Source: Kitasatospora sp. SUK 42
GTDB taxonomy: Bacteria; Actinomycetota; Actinomycetes; Streptomycetales; Streptomycetaceae
Reading direction: 5' to 3'
Assembly: GCF_015776785.2 (NCBI RefSeq)
Contig: NZ_LFMD02000003.1
Span: 1,072,854-1,136,853 of the forward strand
DNA length: 64,000 nucleotides
Part shown: positions 25,201 to 32,970 of the stretch, in pieces
Numbering within the stretch: the first letter of the stretch is position 1
How the letters are laid out: each line of letters opens with the position of its first letter
The notes under the pieces: generated by a model
The model's database searches: none
The model's input: the letters and a program-made list of their open reading frames with translations, nothing else
What the model was told of the DNA's origin: nothing
Program-made: the position numbers and the translations under genes

Positions 25201-25468
25201 CGGCGACGGCACCCAGATCTCGGTGCCGAAGAACGCCTCCTGGTTCAGCGGCGGGCTCGGCTGGTCGGTGGAGAACCGGGGCGTCGAGCCGGACGTGCAC
25301 GTGCTGCGCACCCCGCGGGACTGGGCCCGCGGCAGGCACCCCGAGCTGGTCGCCGCCGTCCAGCTGGCCCTGGAGCTGCTGGAGGACGCCCCCGCGGCGG
25401 CGCCCCCGCCGGAGTCCACGCCCCGGCCGGACCTGCGGCGCCCGCCGCTGCCGCCGCGGACGGGGTGA
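22259..25468 (+). CDS. Tricorn-like protease (S41 family)
   Basis: A 1069-residue serine protease of the tricorn type, thought to trim peptides after the proteasome. Two beta-propeller parts (residues about 5-650, with repeated WD-like blades such as FSPDGTTLAW and FSPDSHWIAW) are followed by the C1 domain, a PDZ domain (near 770-840) and the C2 domain. The active site is present: ELGTSHAYV (S-H pair near 721-726), TSSDGDVI with nucleophile serine near 946, and ENRGVEPDV with glutamate near 1006. No signal peptide is present. The GTG at 2259 of this 22-kb position is preferred because the protein then begins at PGYLRFPHLHG, as in homologues; a longer start is possible. Confidence 0.9.
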   Translation: MTPPGYLRFPHLHGGLLTFTAEDDIWIAPLDDDGAGTGRAWRVSCDRARVSHPRFSPDGTTLAWTSWLSPAPEVWTAPVEGGEARRLSFWGSQDTRVRGWLPDGEVLAVTSFHEPFGHYTWAHALPLDGSPGRRMPWGPVGDAQMSRERTVLLTGAAPHEPASWKRYRGGAIGRLWADGEPILPEHTGHLASPMPVGGRIAFLSDHEGIGNVYSCRPDGSDLRRHTDHASYYAREAATDGTRIVYQHAGDLWLLDGLDAPAPRRLHVPLGGARAGRRPYQVGAAAQVKDLACDQTGRAGVITVRGSQYWLTHRDGPARALADTPGVRTRLPVVLGHTGEAAWVTDAQGADAIEVMPLPGHEGSGQHHHRILAAGRLGRVLELTASPDGSRLAVAASDGRLLLVSAADGEVREVAASGYGPVSSARFSPDSHWIAWSQPAAGRSLRRIRLTRADAPAPTTDVTDGRFEDEQPVFTRDGRYLAFLSWRGFDPVHDVHTGDLSFPLGCRPYLVPLTADTPSPFAAAVEDGAPHGDGGGDGTVRIDPEGIGERLLQFPVIASKYSATDAVRGGLLWLRWPISGTLGQTFASPEDISGRPSLEHFDLVRGTRTTLVDKLDGYAVSGDGGSIAVYSAGTLRIVPVAAPSAGAVVDLRRITHTVHPAAEWRQAYHEAARIVRDQFWDERMSGLDWPALVAQYEPLLERVCSPDDFADLLRELLGELGTSHAYVTPSRRAEGPTLAQLPLGLLGASVHRSPDGRWLFHRLLPGESSDPRARAPLAAQGVRDGDELLEVAGRPVDPVRGPLPLLAGTGGTTVELALRSDPDGPVRRIVVTPLTDERPIRYQDWVAKRRALVREFSDGRCGYLHIPDLGGSGWAQFNRDLRRELDKPALVLDVRGNAGGNVSELVLEKLTQHVLAWDFSRGRQPVRWPRHALRGPLVALADEATSSDGDVIIAAIKLLGLGPVIGNRTWGGVVGMTGRHTLGDGTQISVPKNASWFSGGLGWSVENRGVEPDVHVLRTPRDWARGRHPELVAAVQLALELLEDAPAAAPPPESTPRPDLRRPPLPPRTG

Positions 25469-25477
25469 TCCCCGGGC

Positions 25478-25690
25478 TCAGCCCCAGGGGTCGCCCTCGG
25501 CGGTCATGTCCTCGGCGGCGCGCCGGTCCGCCTCCTCCTGGGCGCGCTGCTCCGCCGTCTCGCGCTTGCGCTCGACGTCGTTGCTGTACGCGTCGACGGT
25601 CTCGTCGTGGGCGAGGGCGGCCCGCTCCGCGGCCTCCTGACCGGCGTGCTCGTGCGGCGGGCGGTGGAACAACCTGTCGAAGATGCCCAT
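25478..25690 (-). CDS. Small charged protein of unknown function
   Basis: A 70-residue protein with ribosome binding site AGGAGGAG just before the ATG. It begins MGIFDRLFHRPP and continues as one long, highly charged helix (ERAALAHDETVDAYSNDVER, then KRETAEQRAQEEADRRAAED), probably a coiled coil. No family is recognised. Although too short for many gene finders, its codon use and binding site suggest that it is real. It converges with the tricorn-like gene (9 bp apart). Confidence 0.6.
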   Translation of the reverse strand: MGIFDRLFHRPPHEHAGQEAAERAALAHDETVDAYSNDVERKRETAEQRAQEEADRRAAEDMTAEGDPWG

Positions 25691-25871
25691 GGCTCCTCCT
25701 CCGGGGGGAACGACGGAATGCCGGGCTGCCCCCACTCTCACACCGGGGGCACGGGGACGCACGTTGAGCCTTTGGTCCCTGGTGGACGCGCCCAAGGGCC
25801 GTAGCCGGGGGCGGCCGGCGGGTGGAGGGTGGAGCCGTAGGCCGAATCGACGCCACCGTCTGGAGCCCGCT

Positions 25872-26678
25872 GTGACCGTCGCACCTTCCGCACGCCAAGC
25901 CCGGCGCACCGCCGAGGAGTCGCACGACGGACCGCGTCGGCGGGTCGGTTCGCTGGCCGCGCTGGACGGGCGGCTGCCCGGCACCCACGACCTGCTGCTG
26001 ATGCAGTGCCCCAGTTCGCTGCGCCCGCTGGCGGGCGGCGAGCTGCCGGACTGGGCGCGGGCGGTGCTGCGCGCCCATCCGTGGGTGGTGGTCGGCCGGG
26101 CGCCCTCGGTGGTCGGCACCCCGGTGGACGTGCCGAACCCGCAGCGCTGCACCCGGGACCCGGAGGCGGCCCCCGAACACTGGCTCCCGGTGACCGTGCG
26201 CGGCCCGCGCCCCGGGCAGCGGCTGGACGCGCTGGCGCCCTGGGCCGCGGTGGCCCGGACGCTGCGGCCCGAACAGCTGGCCGACCGGCAGGGCCGGCTG
26301 GCCCCCGAGCGGGTCGCCGGGATCCCGGCCCTGGCCCTGCTGCCGGAGGTCGGCCGGCTGGTGGCGGACCACCGGCTGTCCTGGGGACCGATCGGCGCGG
26401 TCGGCTACGAGCTGGGCACCGGCGTCCCGGTGGCCGGGCCGCTCAGCCCGCTGCGGCTGGTGCTGCGCGCCCCGCACCCGGTCAGCCGGCGGGACGCGCT
26501 GCAGCTGCGGCGGGCGCTGAGCAAGCTGCCGGTGCCGGTGCAGGCCGAGCTGGAGACCCGGTACGGCTCGGTGCAGCTGGCCGAGTACGCGGCCTCCCCG
26601 GTCACCCTCACCCTGCTGACGCCGCACGGGCCCCGGGAGGTCCACGATCCGTGGTTCCCCCGGGGCCCGTTCGTGTAG
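25872..26678 (+). CDS. MdcG-like protein (malonate decarboxylase holo-ACP synthase family) lacking the catalytic aspartates
   Basis: A 268-residue protein alignable by eye with MdcG, which transfers the phosphoribosyl-dephospho-CoA group to malonate decarboxylase ACP. Matching stretches are GTHDLLLMQ, WVVVGRAP, PVTVRGPRPGQRL, WGPIGAVGYELGTG (171-184), RLVLRAPHPVSRRDA, QAELETRYGSVQLAEYA and GPREVHDPW. The family's DxD-type motif (SDLDL) reads SPLRL here (192-196), so both aspartates are replaced by Pro and Arg. No other malonate decarboxylase genes are nearby. It may be inactive or have a new role. Start: GTG with GGAG 6 nt upstream. Confidence 0.65.
   Translation: MTVAPSARQARRTAEESHDGPRRRVGSLAALDGRLPGTHDLLLMQCPSSLRPLAGGELPDWARAVLRAHPWVVVGRAPSVVGTPVDVPNPQRCTRDPEAAPEHWLPVTVRGPRPGQRLDALAPWAAVARTLRPEQLADRQGRLAPERVAGIPALALLPEVGRLVADHRLSWGPIGAVGYELGTGVPVAGPLSPLRLVLRAPHPVSRRDALQLRRALSKLPVPVQAELETRYGSVQLAEYAASPVTLTLLTPHGPREVHDPWFPRGPFV
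26627..26669 (+). terminator. Hairpin inside the 3' end of the MdcG-like gene
   Basis: CGGGCCCCGGG and CCCGGGGCCCG form a perfect 11-bp stem with a 21-nt loop, ending 6 nt before the stop codon triplet. It lies between convergent genes and could end transcription from either side. Confidence 0.45.
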
Positions 26679-26722
26679 GCCCTGGCCGAGGAGAGCGGCG
26701 CAACGGGCCGGGGCCCTCGTTC

Positions 26723-28795
26723 TCAGCCGCTGACGCTGGGCGCGCCCGTCTCCAGGTGCCCGGTGAACCGCTGCGACCAGCTGCCGTCGACGTCCACCGT
26801 GACGGTGAAGTCGTACCAGCCGTTGGTGTAGGCCACCGCGTTGAAGAAGTCGCTCACGCTGCCGCCCGCCGGCACCTGGTACGTCCAGGGGCCGTCCGTG
26901 CGGTAGTTGTTGGAGGCGATGGTGAAGGTGATCGGCGTGCTGCCGGAGTTGGCCAGCTTGAAGTAGACGGCCAGCTTGCCGGTGCCCGGCTCGACCGCGT
27001 ACGAGGCGGTGACGGCGGCGTTCTTGCCCGCCTTGGTGGCGTCGCCCTTGAAGCGGCGCAGGAAGCGGTTGGGGCCGACCACCGACAGGTCGTACGGGCC
27101 GCCGCCGAAGTTGGTGCCGCAGTTGAAGAAGTCGCTGGTGCTGCCGCCCGGGTCCACCGTGTACTGCCAGGGACCGCCGCTGCGGTAGGCGTTGGCGTAG
27201 GCGGCGAAGTGCGAGGACTTGGAAGCCCCGTTGGCCATGCTGATCCAGACCTTCATCACCCCGCCCGAGCCGAACTCCAGGTGGTCCAGGTTGGCGTTCG
27301 GTTGGTACGGCAGCGCACGCGCGGGGCGGGTACCCGTCTCCTGCACCGGGAGCTGGTTGTTCACCGGGGCCGGGTTGGGCAGCGGGCCGCACGCCGACAG
27401 GCCGATGGTCTGCGAGGTGTCGGGCAGCGCGGGGAGGCCGTAGACCGGGTTGGCGAAGTCGAAGACGCTGGTGAGGTCGCCGCAGACGCGGCGGCGCCAG
27501 TCGCTGATGTTCACGCACTGCGCGGGGGTGCCGAGGGCGGCCGTCCAGACCTCCAGGAAGCGCAGCACCGAAGTGTGGTCGAAGGTCTCGGAGTTGACCC
27601 AGCCGCCGCGGGTCCACGGCGAGACGGCGATCAGCGGGACGCGGAAGCCGAGGCCGATGTTGGTGCCGTTGACGAACTCGCCCGGGGTTCCGGCCGGGGC
27701 GACCGGTGGCGGGACGTGGTCGAAGAAGCCGTCGTTCTCGTCGTAGTTGATGAACAGGACGGACGAGTTGAAGACGTTCGGGTCCGCGTTCAGCGCGTCG
27801 ATCACGTTGTGGACGAAGTGCGCGCCGTCGGCCGGGGTGGCGTACGGGTGCTCGGAGGAGGCCTGGTCGGGAACGATCCAGGAGACCTGCGGGAGGGTGC
27901 CGGCCAGCACGTCGGCCTTGATCGCGGCGACGATGTCGTCCGGGGTCTTCCCGGTGACCTTGGGCACCGAGCCCATCCCCTTGGTCGCGAGGGCACTGCC
28001 GGCCGGGGCGTTGGCGAACTGCGAGAAGTACGCCAACGCGTTGTCGCCGTAGTTGTCGGCGGCGTTCTGGTAGACCTTCCAGCTCACCCCGGCGCCTTCC
28101 AGCGCCTCGGCGTAGGTCTGCCACCGCAGGCCCTTCTCGTCACCGCCGTCGTAGGCCGGGCCGCCCGCCGTCCCGGCCGGGTCGATCTGGCCGGACCAGT
28201 GGTAGGTGCGGTTGGGGCCGGTCGCGCTGAGCACCGAGCAGTGGTAGGCGTCGCAGATGGTCCAGTTCTCGGCGAGCGCGTAGTGGAACGGGATGTCCTG
28301 GCGGGTCAGGAAGCCGAGCGTGCGGACGTTGCCCTTGGCGGAGACCCAGTTGTCCATCTTGCCGCCGTTCCACGCGCTGTGCTGGTCGCTCCAGCCGTGG
28401 GAAAGATCCCCGTTGCACTGGGCCAGGCGCTCGGGGTCGGCGCCGCCGGCCGGCTTGGTCTGGCTGAACTGCCAGGGGTACTGGCGGCCGAACAGGCCGT
28501 TGGGCTGGTTGAAGACGCTGTAGCCGCCGGCGATCTGGATGGCGCTGCGGTCGGCGAAGCCGCGCACGCCGCTCAGCGTGCCGAAGTAGTGGTCGAAGCT
28601 GCGGTTCTCCTGCATCAGGATCACCACGTGCTGCACGTCCGTGACGGTGCCGGTCGTGGAGAGCGCGGTGGTGCTCGCGGTGGCGGCGCCCGTGGCGCCC
28701 GGGGCGGCCCCCGCGGCGCCGGTGCCGGCCACGGCGAGACCGGCCGCGGCGGCACCGGACAGCGTGACGAACTTCCTACGACTCAACTCGGCCAT
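26723..28795 (-). CDS. Tat-exported phospholipase C, phosphocholine-specific type
   Basis: A 690-residue secreted phosphoesterase. The N-terminus has a Tat signal (SRRKFVTLSGAAAAGLAVAG). The catalytic domain begins VQHVVILMQENRSFDHYFGT (residues about 45-64) and runs to about 500, with metal-binding regions such as DENDGFFDHVPPP and VPLIAVSPWTRGG. Two C-terminal immunoglobulin-like domains follow (HLEFGSGGVMKVW to DLSVVG, and KLAVYFKLANSG to VTVDVDG), as usual in this family. It cleaves phosphatidylcholine or related lipids outside the cell, possibly for phosphate supply. The start is 29 bp from a perfect 12-bp palindrome. Confidence 0.93.
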   Translation of the reverse strand: MAELSRRKFVTLSGAAAAGLAVAGTGAAGAAPGATGAATASTTALSTTGTVTDVQHVVILMQENRSFDHYFGTLSGVRGFADRSAIQIAGGYSVFNQPNGLFGRQYPWQFSQTKPAGGADPERLAQCNGDLSHGWSDQHSAWNGGKMDNWVSAKGNVRTLGFLTRQDIPFHYALAENWTICDAYHCSVLSATGPNRTYHWSGQIDPAGTAGGPAYDGGDEKGLRWQTYAEALEGAGVSWKVYQNAADNYGDNALAYFSQFANAPAGSALATKGMGSVPKVTGKTPDDIVAAIKADVLAGTLPQVSWIVPDQASSEHPYATPADGAHFVHNVIDALNADPNVFNSSVLFINYDENDGFFDHVPPPVAPAGTPGEFVNGTNIGLGFRVPLIAVSPWTRGGWVNSETFDHTSVLRFLEVWTAALGTPAQCVNISDWRRRVCGDLTSVFDFANPVYGLPALPDTSQTIGLSACGPLPNPAPVNNQLPVQETGTRPARALPYQPNANLDHLEFGSGGVMKVWISMANGASKSSHFAAYANAYRSGGPWQYTVDPGGSTSDFFNCGTNFGGGPYDLSVVGPNRFLRRFKGDATKAGKNAAVTASYAVEPGTGKLAVYFKLANSGSTPITFTIASNNYRTDGPWTYQVPAGGSVSDFFNAVAYTNGWYDFTVTVDVDGSWSQRFTGHLETGAPSVSG

Positions 28796-28824
28796 CAGCC
28801 CGGTCCGTCCCTTCGCTGGCGATG

Positions 28825-28836
28825 TTGTGTACACAA
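28825..28836. promoter_or_regulatory. Perfect palindrome TTGTGTACACAA upstream of phospholipase C
   Basis: A 12-bp palindrome with uninterrupted arms lies 29 bp before the phospholipase start. It is AT-rich against a GC-rich background, which makes chance less likely. A -35-like TTGTGT is part of it. It suits an operator of a dimeric regulator. Confidence 0.55.
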
Positions 28837-28997
28837 GTCGGGGCTCATCGATCGCGCAGCAGTCTCCACCGCTCGCGAACCGGGCCACCAGATGCGCACG
28901 GGAGGGTTGGCGGACTGTTCGTCCGGGCGTCACCGAGCGACGCCGGGCTGAACGTCCGACGGATCCGCCGGGAAGGAACCGGAACGGGATCCGAAAG

Positions 28998-29657
28998 TCA
29001 GCGGTCCTTCACCTCGATGCCCAGCGCGTGGGCGAACTGCGGCGCCAGCTCCAGCAGTTGGGTGGAACTGATGACGGCCCCGCGCAGCCCCTGGTGGCCG
29101 TCCACCAGGCCGAGCCGGCTCGCCCCGCGCAGATCGGTCCTGCTCAGCACGGCCCCGCGCAGCCGCACCTCCTCCAGCGTGGAGCCGGGGAAGGACACCC
29201 CGGTCAGCTTGGCCTCGCCGAAGTCCACGTCGCGCAGCAGGCAGTCCTCGAACACGACGTCCCGCAGCACGGCCGACCGCAGGTTGACCGCCTCCAGCTT
29301 GCAGCCGCGGAACACCACCCGGCGCAGCGCCGAGCCGTACCCGGCGACCCCGGCCAGCACGCCGCCGACGAAGGCGCTGTCCTGCCACTCGGTGTCGCTC
29401 AGGTCGCAGGCCACCCAGCGGCCGGCCTGCACCCAGACCTCGTTGAACCGGGCCTGGCGCAGCTTGACCCCGCTGAGCGCGACCGAGGTGAAGGCGCACT
29501 CCAGGAAGGCTGCCCCGGCGCCCGACTCGTCGGTGTGCTCGCCGCCGTCGAAGTGCGTGGTGTCGTACCTGGCGTCGCTGCGCAGCGGCCCGGTGTGGGG
29601 GCTCAGCAGGTCGGCGTACGGGAGGTCGGCGAGCTGGTCGGGGACGGAGCGCGACAT
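28998..29657 (-). CDS. Pentapeptide-repeat protein
   Basis: A 219-residue protein with a right-handed beta-helix built from A(D/N)LxX-type units: for example ALSGVKLRQARFNEV, CKLEAVNLRSAVLRDVVFED, CLLRDVDFGEAKLTGVSFPG and STLEEVRLRGAVLSRTDLRG. Homologues such as MfpA and Qnr mimic DNA and protect gyrase, but most actinomycete members have no known function. There is no signal peptide. The last 40 residues are helical and outside the repeat. Confidence 0.85.
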   Translation of the reverse strand: MSRSVPDQLADLPYADLLSPHTGPLRSDARYDTTHFDGGEHTDESGAGAAFLECAFTSVALSGVKLRQARFNEVWVQAGRWVACDLSDTEWQDSAFVGGVLAGVAGYGSALRRVVFRGCKLEAVNLRSAVLRDVVFEDCLLRDVDFGEAKLTGVSFPGSTLEEVRLRGAVLSRTDLRGASRLGLVDGHQGLRGAVISSTQLLELAPQFAHALGIEVKDR

Positions 29658-29730
29658 GGCGGTGGAACCTCACGGTCGGGGACGGGCGGGCCTCATCCGC
29701 ATGCTCGCACGCACCACCGACAAAGCCCCG

Positions 29731-29760
29731 GACGACGACACCTGGGACGACGACACCTGG
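29731..29760. repeat. Two exact 15-bp tandem units
   Basis: GACGACGACACCTGG occurs twice in immediate succession, between the pentapeptide gene and the first snapalysin gene. Confidence 0.85.
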
Positions 29761-29770
29761 GGACGACGGC

Positions 29771-29807
29771 GCCCCGGACCGGCCGCGGGGCGCGGTCGGT
29801 CCGGGGC
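29771..29807. terminator. Terminator-like hairpin downstream of snapalysin 1
   Basis: A 16-bp stem (arms 29771-29786 and 29792-29807) with one G-T wobble and a 5-nt loop lies beyond the stop of the minus-strand protease gene. There is no T tract. Confidence 0.65.
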
Positions 29808-29818
29808 CGGGTCGGCCG

Positions 29819-29868
29819 GGTGGTACGGGACGATCAGGTGGTACGGGTCGATCAGGTGGTACGGGTCA
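29819..29868. repeat. 18-bp tandem repeat ending in a stop codon
   Basis: The unit GGTGGTACGGGNCGATCA occurs twice, plus a partial third copy whose last three bases (TCA) are the stop codon of the snapalysin gene on the minus strand. Confidence 0.8.
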
Positions 29869-30489
29869 GCCGAAGAGCCAGAGCGAGTTGACCCGGCTGC
29901 GCTCGTTGCTGTTCGGGTACGGGTTGGTGCAGGACGGGCCGGGGCCGCCGCCCGACATCAGCTCGCTGCACGGGCCGGAGTAGTGGTCCGGCAGGCCGAG
30001 CACGTGCCCGGTCTCGTGGGCCGTCACCCGGACCGAGTTGTACTGCTGGTTCTGCTGGTAGTCGAGGAAGATGTAGCCGCTCCCGTGCCCGTCGGTGCTG
30101 GCGTAGGAGCCGCGGCTGTCGTTGCCCTCGTAGTAGCGGAAGTCGGCGTTCGAACCCGCCCGCAGCTGGACGTTGCCGACCGAGCTGTTCCAGATCTGCG
30201 CGGCGCTGGCTATCTGGTTGCGGAAGGACGGGGCCGAGCTGGCGTCATAGGTGACCACGACGGTCGCCAGGAGGGGGTTGGCGGCCTGCTTGGACTTCGC
30301 GGAGGCCATCACGGCCTGGAAGAACGCCTGGTTGTCCGCCGTCTCGGCGGCCGAACCCGCGTACGTCGAGGCGGTGTAGCCCTGCACGGCCGGGGCGGCC
30401 GGCGCGGCGGCGGCCGCGGTGGTGGGCAGCACGGCGAGGCCGGCCGCGAGGGCCAGGCCGAGGGTGGCGGACAGCACGGATCGCTTCAT
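29866..30489 (-). CDS. Snapalysin-type zinc metalloprotease 1 (M7)
   Basis: A 207-residue secreted small neutral protease. A Sec signal peptide ([20 protein letters not shown], cleavage near residue 28) and a short pro-region precede a catalytic domain with the M7 motif [15 protein letters not shown] (158-172): H158 and H162 plus D168 as zinc ligands. Two cysteines (C174, C187) probably form a disulphide. The nearest relative is the next gene in the window, which shares the first 19 residues exactly. In streptomycetes such genes are activated by an adjacent LysR regulator; one is found 1.3 kb away. Confidence 0.93.
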   Translation of the reverse strand: MKRSVLSATLGLALAAGLAVLPTTAAAAAPAAPAVQGYTASTYAGSAAETADNQAFFQAVMASAKSKQAANPLLATVVVTYDASSAPSFRNQIASAAQIWNSSVGNVQLRAGSNADFRYYEGNDSRGSYASTDGHGSGYIFLDYQQNQQYNSVRVTAHETGHVLGLPDHYSGPCSELMSGGGPGPSCTNPYPNSNERSRVNSLWLFG

Positions 30490-30616
30490 GTGGGGGCTCC
30501 TGAGGACTTCTGGGGACTCCGGCTCGCGGGCGCCGCAGCCGGGTTGGGGCCGGCGTGGGGGAACGCCCGGTGACCGGGTGGTGTCCCCAGAGCTTCAGGC
30601 AGCCCGACGGGCGGGC

Positions 30617-30638
30617 GGATGATGTCAACCTGCGATAG
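30617..30638. promoter_or_regulatory. Conserved upstream element of snapalysin 1
   Basis: A 22-bp block beginning GGATGATGTCAACC and ending GCGATAG matches 20 of 22 positions of a block before the second snapalysin gene. On the gene strand it contains TTGACA, and GAAGCT follows exactly 26 bp downstream in both copies. It is a candidate binding site for the LysR regulator, or a -35 element, or both. Confidence 0.6.
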
Positions 30639-30762
30639 GTCGACCCAATACCCCTGCCACCCCACGGATTTGAGCCGTCTTTTACTCGTCTTGACTCGTC
30701 CATGCCCCTGGCATTCCGTTCCCCCTGGGGCTAGGCTCCGAGGCGGGGAAGTACCCATGCGG

Positions 30763-30792
30763 CGGGCCGCCCGTTTCCGGCCGGGCGGCCCG
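30763..30792. terminator. Terminator-like hairpin downstream of snapalysin 2
   Basis: CGGGCCGCCCG and CGGGCGGCCCG form a perfect 11-bp stem with an 8-nt loop, 29 bp beyond the stop of the minus-strand gene. It lacks a T tract. Confidence 0.65.
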
Positions 30793-30821
30793 TCGCGGCC
30801 TCGATCCCCCTGCTGGAAGGG

Positions 30822-31478
30822 TCAGTTCGCGGACGCCAGCCCGTTCGCCCAGAGCACGTCGACCTGCGCCCGCTCGTTGCTGTCGGGGTACGGGTTGGTG
30901 CAGGACGGGCCGGGGCCGTGGCCCGACATCAGCTCGCTGCACGGGCCGGAGTAGTCGTCGGGCAGGCCGAGCACGTGCCCGGTCTCGTGGGCGGTGATCC
31001 GCAGCGGGTCGTACTGCTGGGTCTGCTGGTAGTCGAGGAAGATGTAGCCGTGCCCGTGCCCGTCGGTGCTGGCGTAGGAACCGCTGCCACTGCCCTCGGT
31101 GTACGAGAAGTCGCCGGTGCCGCTGGTCTCCTGGAGCTGGACGTTGTGCACCGCCCCGTTCCAGATCTGCGCGGCGCCGGCGATCTGGCTGGTGAAGGAG
31201 GGCGCGTTGGTGGTGTCGTAGGTGACGGTGACGGTCTGCAGCCACGGGCTGGCGGCCTGCTTCGCTTTCGCGGAGGCCATCACGGCCTGGAAGAACGCCT
31301 GGTTGTTCGCCGCCTCGGCGGCCGAACCCGCGTACGCCGCGACGACTCGACCCTGGACGGCGTGGGTCTGAACGGCGGGCGCGGCGGGCGCGGCGACGGC
31401 GGTGGCGGTGGCGGGCAGGGTCGCGAGGCCGGCGGCGAGGGCCAGGCCCAGGGTCGCGGACAGCACTGATCGCTTCAT
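30822..31478 (-). CDS. Snapalysin-type zinc metalloprotease 2 (M7)
   Basis: A 218-residue paralogue of the preceding gene: the signal peptide starts with the same 19 residues and the catalytic core [20 protein letters not shown] (H164, H168, D174) is nearly the same. Most differences are in the pro-region and in the loop before [14 protein letters not shown]. It is a tandem duplicate with its own conserved upstream element. It is divergent from the LysR gene, the arrangement known for snpA and its activator gene. Confidence 0.93.
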   Translation of the reverse strand: MKRSVLSATLGLALAAGLATLPATATAVAAPAAPAVQTHAVQGRVVAAYAGSAAEAANNQAFFQAVMASAKAKQAASPWLQTVTVTYDTTNAPSFTSQIAGAAQIWNGAVHNVQLQETSGTGDFSYTEGSGSGSYASTDGHGHGYIFLDYQQTQQYDPLRITAHETGHVLGLPDDYSGPCSELMSGHGPGPSCTNPYPDSNERAQVDVLWANGLASAN

Positions 31479-31622
31479 GTGGGGGCTCCGAGTTCGCGGT
31501 GCGCCTCCCCGCCGGCCGGTGGGGGCCGGGCACGGCGGTGGCCGGCGCGCGGTGGGGGCCGCCCCGACCGGGATCGGGGGCGGTGTGTCGCCCCTGAGCT
31601 TCGACCCGTCCGGGCCGGTCAC

Positions 31623-31644
31623 GGATGATGTCAACCGGCAATAG
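31623..31644. promoter_or_regulatory. Conserved upstream element of snapalysin 2
   Basis: The block GGATGATGTCAACC...GCAATAG is the partner of the block before snapalysin 1, with the same 26-bp distance to GAAGCT. It lies between this gene and the LysR gene, where an activator would be expected to bind. Confidence 0.6.
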
Positions 31645-31748
31645 CCCGGGCGCATACCGGTGGGGATCCGCCGAGTGTTCCGTCGGCCTGCCCTTGATCT
31701 CATGTCATGTCCTTGGCGATGCGCCTCGGCGGCGTCTATGCTCCCGTC

Positions 31749-32723
31749 GTGGAGCTCGACGTGAGACACCTCCGGGTGCTGTGCGCGATCGCCGACACCG
31801 GCAGCCTCCGCAAGGCCGCGCTCCAGCTCGGCATGACCCAGCCCTCGCTCACCACCCAGTTGCACCGCATCGAACGGGCCATCGGCGGCACCCTGTTCAC
31901 CCGCGAGCAGACCGGGAGTCGGCCCACCGCGCTCGGCCACTCGGTGCTGTCCCGGGCCCGGCCGGTGATCAGCGAGATGGCCGCGCTGGTCGCCGCCGCC
32001 CGCCAGGAGGCCCGCGATTCGGCCGGCCCCGGGCGGCAGCGGCGGCTGCGCATCGGCAGCGTCGGCAGCCGGGCGGTCGCGGCCTGGCTGCGCCGGGTGC
32101 ACGAGCGGCTGCCGGACACCGACACCACCATCCACGTCGACATCTCCGCCAGCGCCCTGCTGCGCATGGTCGCCGCCGATCAGTTGGACGTGGCCTTCGT
32201 GTACGAGAGCGAGGGCTTCCCGTTACGGGTGCCGCCGGACGCCGAGCACCGGGTGCTGATGGCCCGCGAGCCGCAGTTCGTCGCGCTCGCCGCCGGCCAC
32301 CCGGCCGCCGCCCGCCCGGTCGTACACCTGGCCGACCTCGCCGAGGACACCTGGATGGTCGATCCGACCGCCGACCACGAGTACGCGGCGATGCGCCGGG
32401 TGTTCAGCGAGGCCGGGCTCAACCCCCGGGTGGTGCAGGTGCGGGACAACGCCACCGCCGCCGAGCTGGTCGCCTCCGGCGAGGCCGTCCGCCCCTGCCA
32501 GCCGACCTCGCTGCCCGGGCCCGGCACGGTGGTCCGCCCGGTGCACGGGGACCCGTTGGCCGTCCGGCTGCTGTTCACCTGGCGCCCCCGCGCGCTCAGC
32601 CCGCCCGCCCTGGACGCGCTGTACGGCGAGCTGCGCGCCGCCTACCTGGATCTGGCCAAGGTCAACCCGGCCTACCTGGCCTGGCTGGCGCGGCACGAAC
32701 CGGTGCTGCTGGAGCGCGTCTGA
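31749..32723 (+). CDS. LysR-type regulator, SnpR-like, with a TTA codon
   Basis: A 324-residue LysR-type regulator. The helix-turn-helix is in [40 protein letters not shown] (residues 2-41), followed by the periplasmic-binding-like effector domain ([17 protein letters not shown] onwards). Position and family fit SnpR, the activator of the divergent snapalysin gene. I chose GTG at 31749 because the protein then begins with the usual xELxVRHLR. Leu159 is encoded by TTA (32223-32225), the only TTA codon I find in any gene of the window; in streptomycetes this ties translation to the bldA tRNA and thus to development. Confidence 0.9.
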   Translation: MELDVRHLRVLCAIADTGSLRKAALQLGMTQPSLTTQLHRIERAIGGTLFTREQTGSRPTALGHSVLSRARPVISEMAALVAAARQEARDSAGPGRQRRLRIGSVGSRAVAAWLRRVHERLPDTDTTIHVDISASALLRMVAADQLDVAFVYESEGFPLRVPPDAEHRVLMAREPQFVALAAGHPAAARPVVHLADLAEDTWMVDPTADHEYAAMRRVFSEAGLNPRVVQVRDNATAAELVASGEAVRPCQPTSLPGPGTVVRPVHGDPLAVRLLFTWRPRALSPPALDALYGELRAAYLDLAKVNPAYLAWLARHEPVLLERV

Positions 32724-32738
32724 ACCCCGGTGGGCCGG

Positions 32739-32788
32739 GCGAACCCGTACGAACCGGAACGAAGCCGAACGAACCCGTACGGACCGGG
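32739..32788. repeat. CGAACCCGTACG repeat beyond the LysR stop
   Basis: CGAACCCGTACG occurs twice 30 bp apart with related GAACCGGAACGAAGC between. The repeat begins 16 bp after the stop codon. Confidence 0.6.
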
Positions 32789-32954
32789 TCTCGATGACCA
32801 CTTGTGCCTCTTTTTTTCCGTACCGTCAGCCGTAGTTGACGCTTCGGTGCGCGAAGTGGGTGACAGCACGGCGGGTTTCCGGGCGTGCCCCGCGCGCTCT
32901 GCCGCGACCTCCCGGACCGCCCCGCTAGATTCGTCCCCGGTTGGAAGCGAGCGC

Positions 32955-32970
32955 GGGCCCTTCGGGGCCC
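32955..32970. terminator. GGGCCC-TTCG-GGGCCC hairpin
   Basis: A perfect 6-bp stem closed by a stable TTCG tetraloop, between two convergent genes. No T tract follows. Confidence 0.4.

Larger units (their letters stand above)
30490..30821. other. Region between the two snapalysin genes
   Basis: No gene is seen. The stretch holds the leader and regulatory block of snapalysin 1 and, at its right end, the terminator hairpin of snapalysin 2. Confidence 0.6.

Noticed and set aside
25245..28124. Minus-strand open frame of over 900 codons
   Set aside because: It runs across the tricorn-like end, the small charged protein and the MdcG-like gene, and is out of frame with the phospholipase gene. Codon use and lack of motifs mark it as a shadow.
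28900..28960. PHO box before the phospholipase C gene
   Set aside because: GTTCGTCCGGGCGTCACC has the 11-bp spacing, but several core bases differ from GTTCACC and the orientation is opposite to the gene.
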